A DNA stretch of 64,000 nucleotides. It comes from Methylobacter sp. S3L5C (GTDB lineage: Bacteria; Pseudomonadota; Gammaproteobacteria; Methylococcales; Methylomonadaceae). Each line of letters begins with the position of its first letter. Position 1 is the first letter of the stretch. The stretch spans positions 4,317,503 through 4,381,502 of the forward strand of contig NZ_CP076024.1 in NCBI RefSeq assembly GCF_022788635.1. The letters are read 5' to 3'. Below, piece after piece: positions 1 to 9,065 of the stretch. Under the pieces are notes generated by a model that was not told where the DNA came from, searched no databases, and saw only the letters and a program-made list of their open reading frames with translations. The position numbers and the translations under genes are program-made.

Positions 1-2
1 CC

Positions 3-1748
3 CAAAGTCTGTTTGGCGACTTACCGGAATTGGGCGATTATTATGGTGAGGTGACGCGCCGTTACAGTCGTATCGAAGCCAAGAAAAAAGAACATCCGGA
101 GATTATTGAACAAGAACCCGGTGATGATGTAACCATAGAAGTTGAAGTACCGCATACCGCGCTATGTGTCGAGGCTCGTGAAGGCCGATTGTATATTTTT
201 ATGCCACCGCTAACGTTACTGGAACATTATCTGGAACTGGTCGCCGCCATTGAAGCGACTGCTGCCACCCTGGAGATGCCTATAGTACTGGAAGGTTATG
301 AGCCACCGCGTGATTATCGTATCGAACGCTTAATGGTGACACCGGATCCCGGTGTTATTGAGGTGAATATTCATCCGTCCAAAACCTGGTCGGAATTAGT
401 GGAAAAGACCACCATTATTTATGAACAGGCGCACCTGACCAGACTGGGTACTGAAAAATTTATGCAGGATGGTCGTCATACCGGAACTGGCGGTGGCAAC
501 CACATTACCATGGGTGCGGAAATGCCGACCGACAGCCCACTTTTGCGTCGTCCTGATTTATTACGCAGCCTGATTACTTACTGGCAACATCACCCCGGTT
601 TGTCGTATTTATTTTCAGGTATGTTTATCGGCCCTACCAGTCAAGCCCCGCGTGTTGATGAAGGTCGGGATGAAAAACTCTATGAGCTGGAAATTGCTTT
701 TCAGCAAATACCTGAAGGTGAAGTCCCGGAGCCCTGGTTGGTTGATCGCTTGCTGCGTCATTTACTTACTGACATCACCGGCAACACGCATCGTTCCGAG
801 TTTTGTATTGATAAGCTATATTCACCTGACAGTTCAACAGGAAGATTGGGCATTCTCGAACTGCGTTCTTTTGAAATGCCTCCCCATGCCCAAATGTCAC
901 TGGTACAAATCGTGTTGCTGAGATCATTAATTGCCTGGTTTTGGCGCGAACCTTATAAACACGACTTGGTGCGCTGGGGAACTGAATTGCACGACCAATT
1001 CATGTTGCCGCATTATGTTCGCGAAGATATGAAACAAGTCACAAAAGACTTACAAAGAGCAGGTTTTGGTTTTGATATGGAATGGCTGGAGCCGTTTTTC
1101 GAATTCCGCTTTCCACGCTATGGCAATACCCGGATTGACGGCATTGACATGGAGTTGCGTTTTGCCATTGAGCCTTGGCATGTACTGGGCGAAGAAGTCA
1201 GTAGCACCGGCACCGCGCGTTATGTAGATTCATCGGTTGAGCGCATCCAGGTATCGGTCACCGGCTATACTGAAGGGCGCTATGTCGTTACTTGTAACGG
1301 CCGACGTTTGCCCATGCGCAACACCGGTCGCAAAGGTGAGTTTGTTGCCGGTGTCCGTTATCGGGCATGGCAACCACCTTCAGCCTTGCATCCTACAATA
1401 GCGCCACATGTGCCCTTGGTATTTGATGTCATTGATACCTGGAATGGCCGCTCAGTCGGTGGTTGTAAATATTATGTCGCGCATCCCGGTGGTCGCAGTT
1501 ATGATGATTTTCCGGTTAACGATTATGCAGCAGAAACCAGACGCATGACACGCTTCTGGGACTATGGGCATACCCCGGGAGTTATTATCAGACCACCGAT
1601 TGCGACCACTCGGGTAGCCGCTTCAGATAAACCATTATTGGCAAAATTCAGCATTACTGATGCAGCACCAAGAGCCATGGCACCACCCGAGGAAGAGTTG
1701 AGCACAGATTATCCTTTTACACTGGATTTACGCCATCGTAACCGGTAA
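3..1748 (+). CDS. DUF2126 / transglutaminase-type protein, C-terminal part (5' end outside window)
   Basis: The reading frame is open from the first bases of the window: codons from base 3 read QSLFGDLPEL before the TTG at 30, so the gene starts upstream and only about 580 C-terminal residues are visible. The segment matches the DUF2126 region of large (about 1100 aa) proteins that usually carry an N-terminal transglutaminase-like domain. A glycine-rich motif, HTGTGGGNHITMGA, is visible about 160 residues in. DUF2126 has been linked to amide-ligase-type chemistry and typically co-occurs with circularly permuted ATP-grasp, alpha-E, transglutaminase and Anbu genes. All of these follow within 13 kb, which supports a role in the same peptide synthesis or modification pathway. 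The substrate is unknown. Confidence 0.85.
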   Translation, partial: QSLFGDLPELGDYYGEVTRRYSRIEAKKKEHPEIIEQEPGDDVTIEVEVPHTALCVEAREGRLYIFMPPLTLLEHYLELVAAIEATAATLEMPIVLEGYEPPRDYRIERLMVTPDPGVIEVNIHPSKTWSELVEKTTIIYEQAHLTRLGTEKFMQDGRHTGTGGGNHITMGAEMPTDSPLLRRPDLLRSLITYWQHHPGLSYLFSGMFIGPTSQAPRVDEGRDEKLYELEIAFQQIPEGEVPEPWLVDRLLRHLLTDITGNTHRSEFCIDKLYSPDSSTGRLGILELRSFEMPPHAQMSLVQIVLLRSLIAWFWREPYKHDLVRWGTELHDQFMLPHYVREDMKQVTKDLQRAGFGFDMEWLEPFFEFRFPRYGNTRIDGIDMELRFAIEPWHVLGEEVSSTGTARYVDSSVERIQVSVTGYTEGRYVVTCNGRRLPMRNTGRKGEFVAGVRYRAWQPPSALHPTIAPHVPLVFDVIDTWNGRSVGGCKYYVAHPGGRSYDDFPVNDYAAETRRMTRFWDYGHTPGVIIRPPIATTRVAASDKPLLAKFSITDAAPRAMAPPEEELSTDYPFTLDLRHRNR

Positions 1749-1967
1749 TTTTTACTCGCCAAGGTGAGTTTTGCAAATTGGGATACGACCCCATCCATGG
1801 GAGCATATCCCAACCAGTGGACTACTTTAATTAATACGACTGTTGAAACGTATTTTGCCCACCGAAACGAAAAATAGTGGACAATAATGACGGAACTTTT
1901 CATCCGTAATGGCTTGGTCAGTATCAAACAACCAGATAACGACACCTTACTATAGAGATAGATTTAT

Positions 1968-3269
1968 ATGAGCGATAAATTAAAACTACTAACTCCGGCA
2001 ACCTTGATACTGGAAGATAAAAGTTATTCATTACCAACCTACATCGGTGTTGAAGGTGAAAAAGCCATTGATATTACCAAATTACGTGGCCAAACCGGTT
2101 ATGTGACACTGGATGACGGTTACGGTAACACCGGTGCCTGTGAAAGTGCCATCACTTACATTGATGGTGAAAAAGGTATACTTCGTTATCGTGGTTACCC
2201 GATAGAAGAATTGGCTGAACATTCGCGATTTGTCGAAGTTGCTTATCTGTTGCTCTATGGTGAATTGCCAAGCAGTGATCAATTACTGACCTTTTCAACC
2301 CGTCTTAATGAGTCGTCTATTATTCATGAAGATATGCATCATTTTTTCAACGGCTTCCCACGCGGATCTCATCCCATGGGAATTCTTACCACAATGGTTG
2401 CCTCATTATCCACTTTTTATCCGGTGCCTGATGAGCTGGATGAAGCCACAGAAATACAAATTGTCGCCAACCTGGTTTCTCAGGTACGCACCATCGCTGC
2501 ATTTTCTTATAAAAAATCAATCGGTGAACCCCTGGTTTATCCTTCCATCAAGTACAAATACGCCAGTAACTTTATGAACATGATGTTCTCGTCACCAGTA
2601 CGTGATTATCAACTGGATCCTGACATTGTTCGCGCCATTGATATGCTGTTGATACTGCATGCAGATCATGAGCAAAATTGCAGTACTTCGTCAGTACGTA
2701 CCGCAGGCTCCAGCATGGCTAATGTGTATGCCGTCATTACTGCGGGTATTGCTGCGCTATGGGGCCCACGCCATGGCGGAGCCAATCAGGAAGTGATTAA
2801 AATGCTGGAGCAAATCCATGCAGAAGGGGGTGATGGAACCGAATTTATTAATCAGGCAAAAGACAAAAATTCATCCAGTCGACTAATGGGCTTTGGTCAT
2901 CGTGTTTATAAAAACTTTGATCCCCGCGCCCAAGTATTAAAACAGCATTGTGACAAGTTACTTAACAAACCGGGTATCAATGATCCACTACTGGATATTG
3001 CCCGACGCATTGAAGAAATTGCCCTGAAAGATGACTATTTCATTTCCCGTAATTTATATCCCAATGTAGATTTTTACTCAGGTCTAATACTACGCGCAGC
3101 AGGTATACCTACCAATATGTTTACTGTTTTATTTGCTATTGGCCGTATGCCCGGATGGTTGGCACATTGGCGTGAAATGATCCATGGTGAAAAAGTCACT
3201 ATTTATCGTCCCCGTCAAATATATACCGGCGAGACATTACGTCATTATCAGGATATTAAGCAAAGATAA
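1968..3269 (+). CDS. gltA: Citrate synthase, type II
   Basis: Condenses acetyl-CoA and oxaloacetate to citrate in the cytosol at the entry of the TCA cycle. The 433-residue length is normal for the hexameric Gram-negative type. The catalytic set is visible: H269 in GPRHGGAN, H311 in GFGHRVYKNFDPRA and D368 in NVDFYSG. The HADHEQNCSTSSVR block is also typical of this family. The ATG at 1968 gives the expected N-terminus. The gene stands alone between the DUF2126 gene (218 bp upstream) and the ATP-grasp fusion (372 bp downstream, with a large palindrome between). Its place inside the ATP-grasp/transglutaminase locus is probably incidental, since no functional tie is evident. Confidence 0.97.
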   Translation: MSDKLKLLTPATLILEDKSYSLPTYIGVEGEKAIDITKLRGQTGYVTLDDGYGNTGACESAITYIDGEKGILRYRGYPIEELAEHSRFVEVAYLLLYGELPSSDQLLTFSTRLNESSIIHEDMHHFFNGFPRGSHPMGILTTMVASLSTFYPVPDELDEATEIQIVANLVSQVRTIAAFSYKKSIGEPLVYPSIKYKYASNFMNMMFSSPVRDYQLDPDIVRAIDMLLILHADHEQNCSTSSVRTAGSSMANVYAVITAGIAALWGPRHGGANQEVIKMLEQIHAEGGDGTEFINQAKDKNSSSRLMGFGHRVYKNFDPRAQVLKQHCDKLLNKPGINDPLLDIARRIEEIALKDDYFISRNLYPNVDFYSGLILRAAGIPTNMFTVLFAIGRMPGWLAHWREMIHGEKVTIYRPRQIYTGETLRHYQDIKQR

Positions 3270-3641
3270 AGATCTTAACCGTATTGTTGTATGGAACCTT
3301 AAATTAATTAAGCCCATAAGGCGAGCCGTGTAAGCCTCAGATTTCAAGGGACATACGGCAGGCCTTACAGAAAATTAATGTCATTTAAACAACGAAGTCA
3401 TCTATACCTATACTCCGTACGGTCATGTTTACGGAGTTAATGATAGAGTTATTTTATTCGAGAGCAAGGTGCAAAAACAGGTGTATAGCTGGCTATGTAA
3501 CTGTTTTTGCAACGCGGCTATCGGATAAAACGGCCGATCAGAAAACCTAAAATATGACCGTGCGGAGTATATACAACTATTTACTTATCAGCTTCCTAAG
3601 AAATTGTCAGGCCGACCATGAATAAACATAAGGAATAATCC
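3270..3641. other. Intergenic stretch with a large palindromic repeat
   Basis: There is no convincing gene here. The stretch is dominated by the nested inverted-repeat element at 3410-3570. The remainder holds the leader of the downstream GTG-initiated gene, whose ribosome binding site AAGGA lies at 3630-3634. Confidence 0.6.
3410..3570. repeat. Nested inverted-repeat element (MITE- or REP-like)
   Basis: Outer arms of about 20 bp (3410-3429 and 3551-3570, ATACTCCGTACGGTCAT versus the inverse of ATGACCGTGCGGAGTAT) pair with about two mismatches. Inside them GCAAAAACAG (3471-3480) pairs perfectly with CTGTTTTTGC (3501-3510), around a small ATAGC/GCTAT stem. The region between the arms also pairs partly (TTTTATTCGA against TCGGATAAAA). 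The whole 161 bp can therefore fold as one long imperfect hairpin. No protein is encoded and I see no clear target-site duplication. It could be a non-autonomous mobile element or a transcribed structured repeat after gltA. Confidence 0.65.
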
Positions 3642-6212
3642 GTGCGTAACGATAACAACCCTGCCAATGATATTGGCACGCAATATTACGCGACGCAACT
3701 TGGCATTTACGATGAAATGTATGCCACTGAAAATAAAGCGCTACCTTACTGGGAGCGCTTTATGGGCGCACTTGAAGCTATGGGCAGTGAAAAGATTGAG
3801 CTACGCCGTAGAGAAGCCCAACGGTTGCTGCGTGAAAATGGCGTCACCTACAATGTTTATGGTGACTCACAAAATTTAACCAGGCCATGGCGGCTTGATC
3901 CTGTTCCCTTACTGATTAGCAGTGAGGAATGGTCGGTTATTGAAACAGGACTTAAGCAACGTGCGGCGCTGCTTGACCTGATTCTAAAAGATATTTACGG
4001 CAAACAAAACCTGCTAAAAAAAGGCTTGCTGCCCGCTGAACTGGTTTTAGGTCATGAAGGCTTTTTACATCCGTGTGTCGGGGCATTACAAAATCAGCAA
4101 CGACATCTGACTATTTATTCAGCCAACCTTGCCCGTGGCCCCAATGGTCGTATGTGGGTATTGGATGACCGCACTCAGGCACCTTCCGGTTCAGGCTATG
4201 CACTGGAAAACCGCACCGTAATGACACGCGTTCTGCCGGATATTTTTCGTGAGACGCAAGTCCATCGCTTATCCGTTTTTTTTAAAGCCTTACGTAAAGG
4301 ACTTGCTGATATTGCGCCGCACAACAAAGAAGATCCGCGCATAGTTATACTAACCCCCGGCCCACTCAATGAAACCTATTTTGAGCATGCCTATCTGGCC
4401 TCTTATCTTGGTTATACCCTTGTTCAGGGCGGTGACCTAACGGTGCGCGATGGTCGTGTATGGCTTAAATCATTGACCGGTCTGCAAGCTGTCGATGTTA
4501 TTTTACGCCGAGTTGATGACTCCTTCTGCGATCCACTGGAATTGCGCAGCAGTTCACAACTGGGCGTGGCAGGACTACTAGAAGTTGTGCGTCGTGGTAA
4601 TGTCGCCATTGCCAATCCTTTAGGCAGCAGTATCCTTGAAAATCCTGGTTTACTGGCATTTTTACCGAGATTATCCCGGCATTTTTTAAATGAAGAGCTC
4701 AAACTGTCCTCGGTTGCAACCTGGTGGTGCGGACAGCGTCGCGAACGCGACTTTGTCCTGCAAAATCTTGATAACCTGGTCATTAAGCCTATCAATCGTA
4801 GTATGGGTAATCATGCCGTTTTTGGTGGTGAATTAAGTAGCAAAGAAAAAGAACAACTGCGTAGCCAAATTTTGGCCAAACCGCATTTATTTATAGGTCA
4901 GGAACAAGTCAGTTTCTCTACACTACCGGCATTTATCGACCATCGTATCGAACCACGTAACGCCGTCATACGCAGTTTTGTGGTCGCCAGCGGCGATGAT
5001 TATGTAGTGATGCCCGGTGGACTTACCCGTATCGCCCGCCAAAAAGATAATTTTATCGTTTCAAATCAGGCTGGCGGCATTAGTAAAGACACATGGGTAT
5101 TAGCCTCTGAACCTGACAAGCCGATAAGTTTATGGACGCAACCCAAGCGTAATCAACTGATTGATGCAGCCACCGAACCGCTAACCAGTCGCGCCGCAGA
5201 CAACCTGTTTTGGGTAGGCCGACATCTTGAACGCACTGAAGCAGTAACACGACTTTTGCGAACCATATTACTAAAATTAAGGGAATCTTTGGAGTTTAAG
5301 GACTCCATTGACACTGAATGCCTTAACGTATTGTTGCGCACCTTGACTCAGGTTACCGGCACTTATCCCGGCTTTGTAAAAGGCGATACACAGCTATTGA
5401 AAACACCTGAAGCCGAATTATTATCACTGGCTAAAGATGGTCATCGCAAAGGTTCGTTGACGGCAAATATTCAAGCCTTTTTTCAATCAGCCTTCAGTAT
5501 TCGTGACTTTTGGTCACAAGATACCTGGCGTAGCGTAGACAATATCCAACGTCGATGGCAACAGCGTGTCATCAATAATGAACTCAATATCGAACAGTTA
5601 CAAAATAATCTGGATGATTTAATTACCGGCATCGTCGCCTTTACCGGCTTAACCAATGAGAGCATGACCCGTGAAGCCGCATGGCTAATGCTTGACAGTG
5701 GTCGCAGACTGGAGCGTGCCTTGGCGCTGATTGCCTTACTTCGCTCAACATTGGCACTACAACACGAGGATGCCTTACAAAATCAGGTGCTTGAGGCGGT
5801 TCTGGTTTCAACTGACAGTTTAACTATTTATCAGCGCCGCTACCGCTCCTTTATCCAGCTACCGATGGTACTGGAATTATTATTACTGGATGAAACCCAT
5901 CCACGCTCGGTTGCCTACCAACTGCATCAGTTATGTGTCCACGTGGAAGCATTGCCGCGCTGCAAAGGCAATAGTCATCTCAGTAAAGAAGAGCGGTTAA
6001 TTTTAAAAGCTTACACAGACCTGCGCCTGTGTAATGTACTTGAATTAACCCAAACTACCGAAAATAAAGCTATTTATATTGATTTTGAAAAGTTACTGGC
6101 AAATACGACTGATTTGTTATGGAAATTTGCAGAAGTTATTGCCGATGCTTATTTCAGCCATTCGCAGACTTCGGAGCTGATGATACTCAATACCCCTGAG
6201 GATGAACTGTGA
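3642..6212 (+). CDS. Circularly permuted ATP-grasp / alpha-E domain fusion protein
   Basis: A two-domain protein of 856 aa. Residues about 20-480 are a circularly permuted ATP-grasp (DUF404/DUF407 type), with the blocks WVLDDRTQAPSGSGYALENR, ILTPGPLNETYFEHAYLA and VDVILRRVDDSFCDP. Residues from about 514 (TSRAADNLFWVGRHLERTEA) to near the end are an all-helical alpha-E (DUF403) domain. ATP-grasp enzymes of this group are thought to make amide or peptide bonds; alpha-E is their obligate partner of unknown action. The start is GTG with AAGGA seven bases upstream; an upstream ATG at 3618 is closed by a stop. The stop overlaps the next start by 4 bp (GTGA), so the transglutaminase gene is co-translated. 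The same two domains are encoded separately at 10591-12980. Confidence 0.93.
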   Translation: MRNDNNPANDIGTQYYATQLGIYDEMYATENKALPYWERFMGALEAMGSEKIELRRREAQRLLRENGVTYNVYGDSQNLTRPWRLDPVPLLISSEEWSVIETGLKQRAALLDLILKDIYGKQNLLKKGLLPAELVLGHEGFLHPCVGALQNQQRHLTIYSANLARGPNGRMWVLDDRTQAPSGSGYALENRTVMTRVLPDIFRETQVHRLSVFFKALRKGLADIAPHNKEDPRIVILTPGPLNETYFEHAYLASYLGYTLVQGGDLTVRDGRVWLKSLTGLQAVDVILRRVDDSFCDPLELRSSSQLGVAGLLEVVRRGNVAIANPLGSSILENPGLLAFLPRLSRHFLNEELKLSSVATWWCGQRRERDFVLQNLDNLVIKPINRSMGNHAVFGGELSSKEKEQLRSQILAKPHLFIGQEQVSFSTLPAFIDHRIEPRNAVIRSFVVASGDDYVVMPGGLTRIARQKDNFIVSNQAGGISKDTWVLASEPDKPISLWTQPKRNQLIDAATEPLTSRAADNLFWVGRHLERTEAVTRLLRTILLKLRESLEFKDSIDTECLNVLLRTLTQVTGTYPGFVKGDTQLLKTPEAELLSLAKDGHRKGSLTANIQAFFQSAFSIRDFWSQDTWRSVDNIQRRWQQRVINNELNIEQLQNNLDDLITGIVAFTGLTNESMTREAAWLMLDSGRRLERALALIALLRSTLALQHEDALQNQVLEAVLVSTDSLTIYQRRYRSFIQLPMVLELLLLDETHPRSVAYQLHQLCVHVEALPRCKGNSHLSKEERLILKAYTDLRLCNVLELTQTTENKAIYIDFEKLLANTTDLLWKFAEVIADAYFSHSQTSELMILNTPEDEL

Positions 6213-7156
6213 AATACCGAATTACTCACAGCACCTTGTATCACTATAGTCAGTCAGTCGGATTATGCCAGAATGAAGTCAAATTACAGCCACGTAATTT
6301 CTGGCGTCAGCATTGTCACAACAGCCGTTTTGACATTAAGCCGACACCAATGGATTTTCGCGAGCGAACTGATTTTTTCGGCAATCGCGTGACTTATTTC
6401 GCTATCCAGCAGCCTCATTCGCAACTGATCGTTACCGCAATCAGTGAAGTAACCATATTTCCCAGAGAAAACAATCTGGATTTATTTAATCAGTTAACCT
6501 GGGAGCAAGTGTGCAGCCTGTTACAAGGAACGCCGCTGCAAATACCATCACAAAGTGAGCAAAGTCCAAGTCAAACTCAAAGCCAGGTACAAATTCAGGA
6601 TAATAATCTTGAAATACTGGACGCACGGCAATACGTTATTGACTCGCCAATGGTGACCATTATTCCTGAGCTTGCTGACTATGCGCGCAGCTCGTTCCTC
6701 CCCAACCGGGCGTTGGTGGATGTTGTGCATGATTTAATGGGGCGCATATACAAAGACTTTACCTACGACCCAACCTTTACCACTATCGCGACACCCTTAT
6801 CTGAGGTACTCAATTTTCGTCGAGGTGTCTGTCAGGATTTTGCGCATTTGGCTATTGGTTGTTTGCGTGCCTATGGCATCGCTGCGCGTTACATCAGTGG
6901 TTATGTTGAAACGCTTCCTGAACCCGGCAAGCAGCGTTTGACAGGTGCTGATGCTTCCCATGCGTGGTTTTCTGTCTATATTCCCGGTACTGGTTGGCTG
7001 GATTTTGATCCTACCAATAATACCATTCCGCTGGATCAACATATCACACTGGCCTGGGGCCGTGATTATGCCGATGTAACACCGCTTAAAGGCATTGCTT
7101 TTGGTGGCGGGCAACATACATTGTCGGTATCAGTGGACGTGTTAAGGCTGGAATAA
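6209..7156 (+). CDS. Transglutaminase-like cysteine protein (bacterial transglutaminase N-terminal + core)
   Basis: The N-terminus (KYRITHSTLYHYSQSVGLCQNEVKLQPR) is the typical bacterial transglutaminase-like beta domain. The C-terminal half is the transglutaminase/papain-like core with a visible triad: C208 in RRGVCQDFAHLA, H251 in GADASHAWFSVY and D267 in WLDFDPTNN. A Gln/Ser-rich insert (about residues 112-132) separates the halves. Members of this family usually act as peptidases or amide hydrolases rather than cross-linkers. The GTG start overlaps the stop of the ATP-grasp/alpha-E fusion, so the two products are made together. The substrate is probably the product of that ligase, by inference from context. 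No signal peptide is apparent. Confidence 0.93.
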   Translation: MKYRITHSTLYHYSQSVGLCQNEVKLQPRNFWRQHCHNSRFDIKPTPMDFRERTDFFGNRVTYFAIQQPHSQLIVTAISEVTIFPRENNLDLFNQLTWEQVCSLLQGTPLQIPSQSEQSPSQTQSQVQIQDNNLEILDARQYVIDSPMVTIIPELADYARSSFLPNRALVDVVHDLMGRIYKDFTYDPTFTTIATPLSEVLNFRRGVCQDFAHLAIGCLRAYGIAARYISGYVETLPEPGKQRLTGADASHAWFSVYIPGTGWLDFDPTNNTIPLDQHITLAWGRDYADVTPLKGIAFGGGQHTLSVSVDVLRLE

Positions 7157-7190
7157 CCGAGAAACAAGCAATCATAAACTTAAAAAATCA

Positions 7191-7388
7191 CACCACGAAG
7201 AATCACGAAGAAAAGATCAAGCCCTGGTCTACGATACTGGTAGGGAGTCGAAGTTGCAAACTACAAACAAAAGGTTTGAAGACTTTAATCACTTTTAAAA
7301 CGTGAGCAACGTGGTTACAAAACGCGTCATAGTTCAACACGAAAAAAGATCAAGGTAAAAACTTCGTGCCCTTCGTGTCTTCGTGGTG
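7191..7388. repeat. Degenerate CACGAAG repeat region with terminal inverted repeats
   Basis: CACCACGAAG at 7191-7200 is inverted as CTTCGTGGTG at 7379-7388. The CACGAAG word recurs next to each end (7204-7210 and, inverted, 7362-7378). An internal AAAGATCAAG word occurs twice (near 7212 and 7346) in direct orientation. This kind of CACGAAGA/CACGAAA repeat is a common intergenic repeat in proteobacteria; a related copy is at 23230-23257. It separates the transglutaminase from the ParA-like gene. Confidence 0.55.
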
Positions 7389-7441
7389 ATAATTTTTTAG
7401 ATTTTTTACACCTAACTAACTTTTAACTTAAAGGCATGACT

Positions 7442-8137
7442 ATGAGTACCATTCATTTTATCGGCGGCGAAAAAGGCGGCGTCGGAAAATCCGTTGTTGC
7501 CCGTCTACTGGCACAATACATGATTGATAAAGATATTCCCTTTATCGGTTTTGATACCGATAGATCACATGGCTCGTTACTACGCTTTTACACTGACTAT
7601 GCATCACCGACTGTTATCGATGATTACCAAAGCCTGGATGCTATTATAGAAACCGCTTCGGCAGAACCTGAGCAGCATATTTTAGTTGATCTTGCTGCAC
7701 AAACCCATCATCCATTAGGTAAATGGATAGAAGAATCGGGGGTACTGGAATTGTCAGAGGATTTAGGGATCTCGATTTATTATTGGAATGTAATGGACTC
7801 AGGTAAAGACTGTGTGGATTTACTGAACAAATTACTCACTCAATATGGCACGCGTCTTAACTATATTTTGGTGCAAAACCAGCTTCGTGATGAACACTTT
7901 AACATTCTGGAGTTTTCGGGCGTTAAAGAACGTGCCTTGGCTTTTGATGCCAAAGTTATTACCCTAAAGCGCCTGCATGCACCGGTAATGACCAAGATTG
8001 ATAGTAACAGCTACAGCTTTTGGGCCGCAAAAAACAAAGATACCGAAAGCCTCAACGCCTTGGGTTTACTTGAAAGACAACGAGTTAAAATCTGGCTAAA
8101 TCATGCTTATAAAGAAATTGAATCGCTGGGTATTTAA
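7442..8137 (+). CDS. ParA/MinD-like P-loop ATPase (mobilization-protein type)
   Basis: A SIMIBI-class P-loop ATPase of about 231 aa. The deviant Walker A motif GGEKGGVGKSVVARLL is at the N-terminus, FIGFDTDRSHGSLLRFY resembles switch I, and ILVDLAAQTH resembles Walker B. Proteins of this form are often labelled mobilization or StbB/ParA-like, but no relaxase, ParB or plasmid gene is nearby. Another ATG lies six bases upstream (7436). The one at 7442 sits 8 nt after AAAGG (7429-7433) and is preferred. It lies between the two transglutaminase genes, on the same strand, so it may be a regulatory or localizing ATPase of the ATP-grasp/Anbu locus. That role is inference. Confidence 0.85.
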   Translation: MSTIHFIGGEKGGVGKSVVARLLAQYMIDKDIPFIGFDTDRSHGSLLRFYTDYASPTVIDDYQSLDAIIETASAEPEQHILVDLAAQTHHPLGKWIEESGVLELSEDLGISIYYWNVMDSGKDCVDLLNKLLTQYGTRLNYILVQNQLRDEHFNILEFSGVKERALAFDAKVITLKRLHAPVMTKIDSNSYSFWAAKNKDTESLNALGLLERQRVKIWLNHAYKEIESLGI

Positions 8138-8242
8138 GGTCTTTCATTGCCACAATCAGTTGATAGGCTTAGCCAACCGGATAATACCGAAAAACTGTTT
8201 AATTTAGGGTAATCATGAGTCATTTTCGCAGGGTTTATCGAT

Positions 8243-9049
8243 ATGAAATTAAGGGTTAGTTGTAATCTTGACTTCCAGATAGTTGAGGCGAGTGTTTTGA
8301 TTTTAATGCTGCGTCCTTTTAGAGGCTTACAGCAATGGATAAACCATGAGGCCTACACCATAGAACCTGCCATACCAATAATAGAATGCACTGACAACTT
8401 TGGCAACTCATGTCAGCATCTGTCAGCACCTGTTGGAGACTTTTTGATCCATACCTCGTCTGAGGTCATGGTAAATGATAATAGTGATATTGCGCCCGGC
8501 GCTTATTTTGTTGAAATACAGTATCTTCCCAACGAAGTACTTACCTTTCTGTTACCCAGTCGTTATTGTGAATCCGACCGGTTTGGCGATCTTGCCAGAG
8601 ACATAATTTGTGACGCCCAGCCAGGTTACGATCAAGTCAGTAAAATTAATGCCTGGGTTCGGGAGTCTATCCAGTATTTACCCGGCTCCAGTGAATTTCC
8701 ACTATCCGCTGTTGAAGTACATTATCGTGGTTATGGTGTATGCCGCGACCTTGCGCAACTTGCCATAGCGCTCTGTCGCAGTATCAGCATACCGGCGCGA
8801 CTGGTCGTGGGTTACCTGTATAATTTGCAGCCCATGGATTTACATGCCTGGTTTGAGGCCTACATTGGCAATCAATGGTACACCTTCGACCCAACACAAT
8901 TTGACTCCAGGGGCGGCAGAGTAATCATTGCTTTTGGGCGCGATGCCGCAGATGTTTCCATATTTCATCAATTTGGCGCAGGCTGTTTATTGAACAACAT
9001 GGACGTTCGGGTCGATTTACTGGATAATTCATCGATTACAACTTTATAA
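8243..9049 (+). CDS. Transglutaminase-like cysteine protein (second copy)
   Basis: 268 aa. An N-terminal beta domain (MKLRVSCNLDFQIVEASVLILMLRP) leads into a transglutaminase core with C167 in GYGVCRDLAQLA, H201 in MDLHAWFEAYI and D216 in YTFDPTQF. It differs clearly from the other transglutaminase at 6209: it is shorter, lacks the Q/S-rich insert and has an LRPFRGLQQW element. It therefore belongs to a separate subfamily and is not a recent duplicate. The Anbu peptidase gene starts 16 bp downstream, indicating one transcript. An upstream ATG at 8215 is in another frame and soon hits a stop, so 8243 is the start. Confidence 0.92.
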   Translation: MKLRVSCNLDFQIVEASVLILMLRPFRGLQQWINHEAYTIEPAIPIIECTDNFGNSCQHLSAPVGDFLIHTSSEVMVNDNSDIAPGAYFVEIQYLPNEVLTFLLPSRYCESDRFGDLARDIICDAQPGYDQVSKINAWVRESIQYLPGSSEFPLSAVEVHYRGYGVCRDLAQLAIALCRSISIPARLVVGYLYNLQPMDLHAWFEAYIGNQWYTFDPTQFDSRGGRVIIAFGRDAADVSIFHQFGAGCLLNNMDVRVDLLDNSSITTL

Positions 9050-9065
9050 CAACGGCTAAATCTTC

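Noticed and set aside
4424-4795. 123-codon minus-strand frame inside the ATP-grasp fusion
   Set aside because: Entirely antisense to a strongly supported coding region and low in family-like sequence.
8215-8256. ATG at 8215 as an upstream start or short leader for the second transglutaminase
   Set aside because: It is in a different frame and ends after 14 codons. The family N-terminus begins at 8243. A leader peptide cannot be excluded but has no support.
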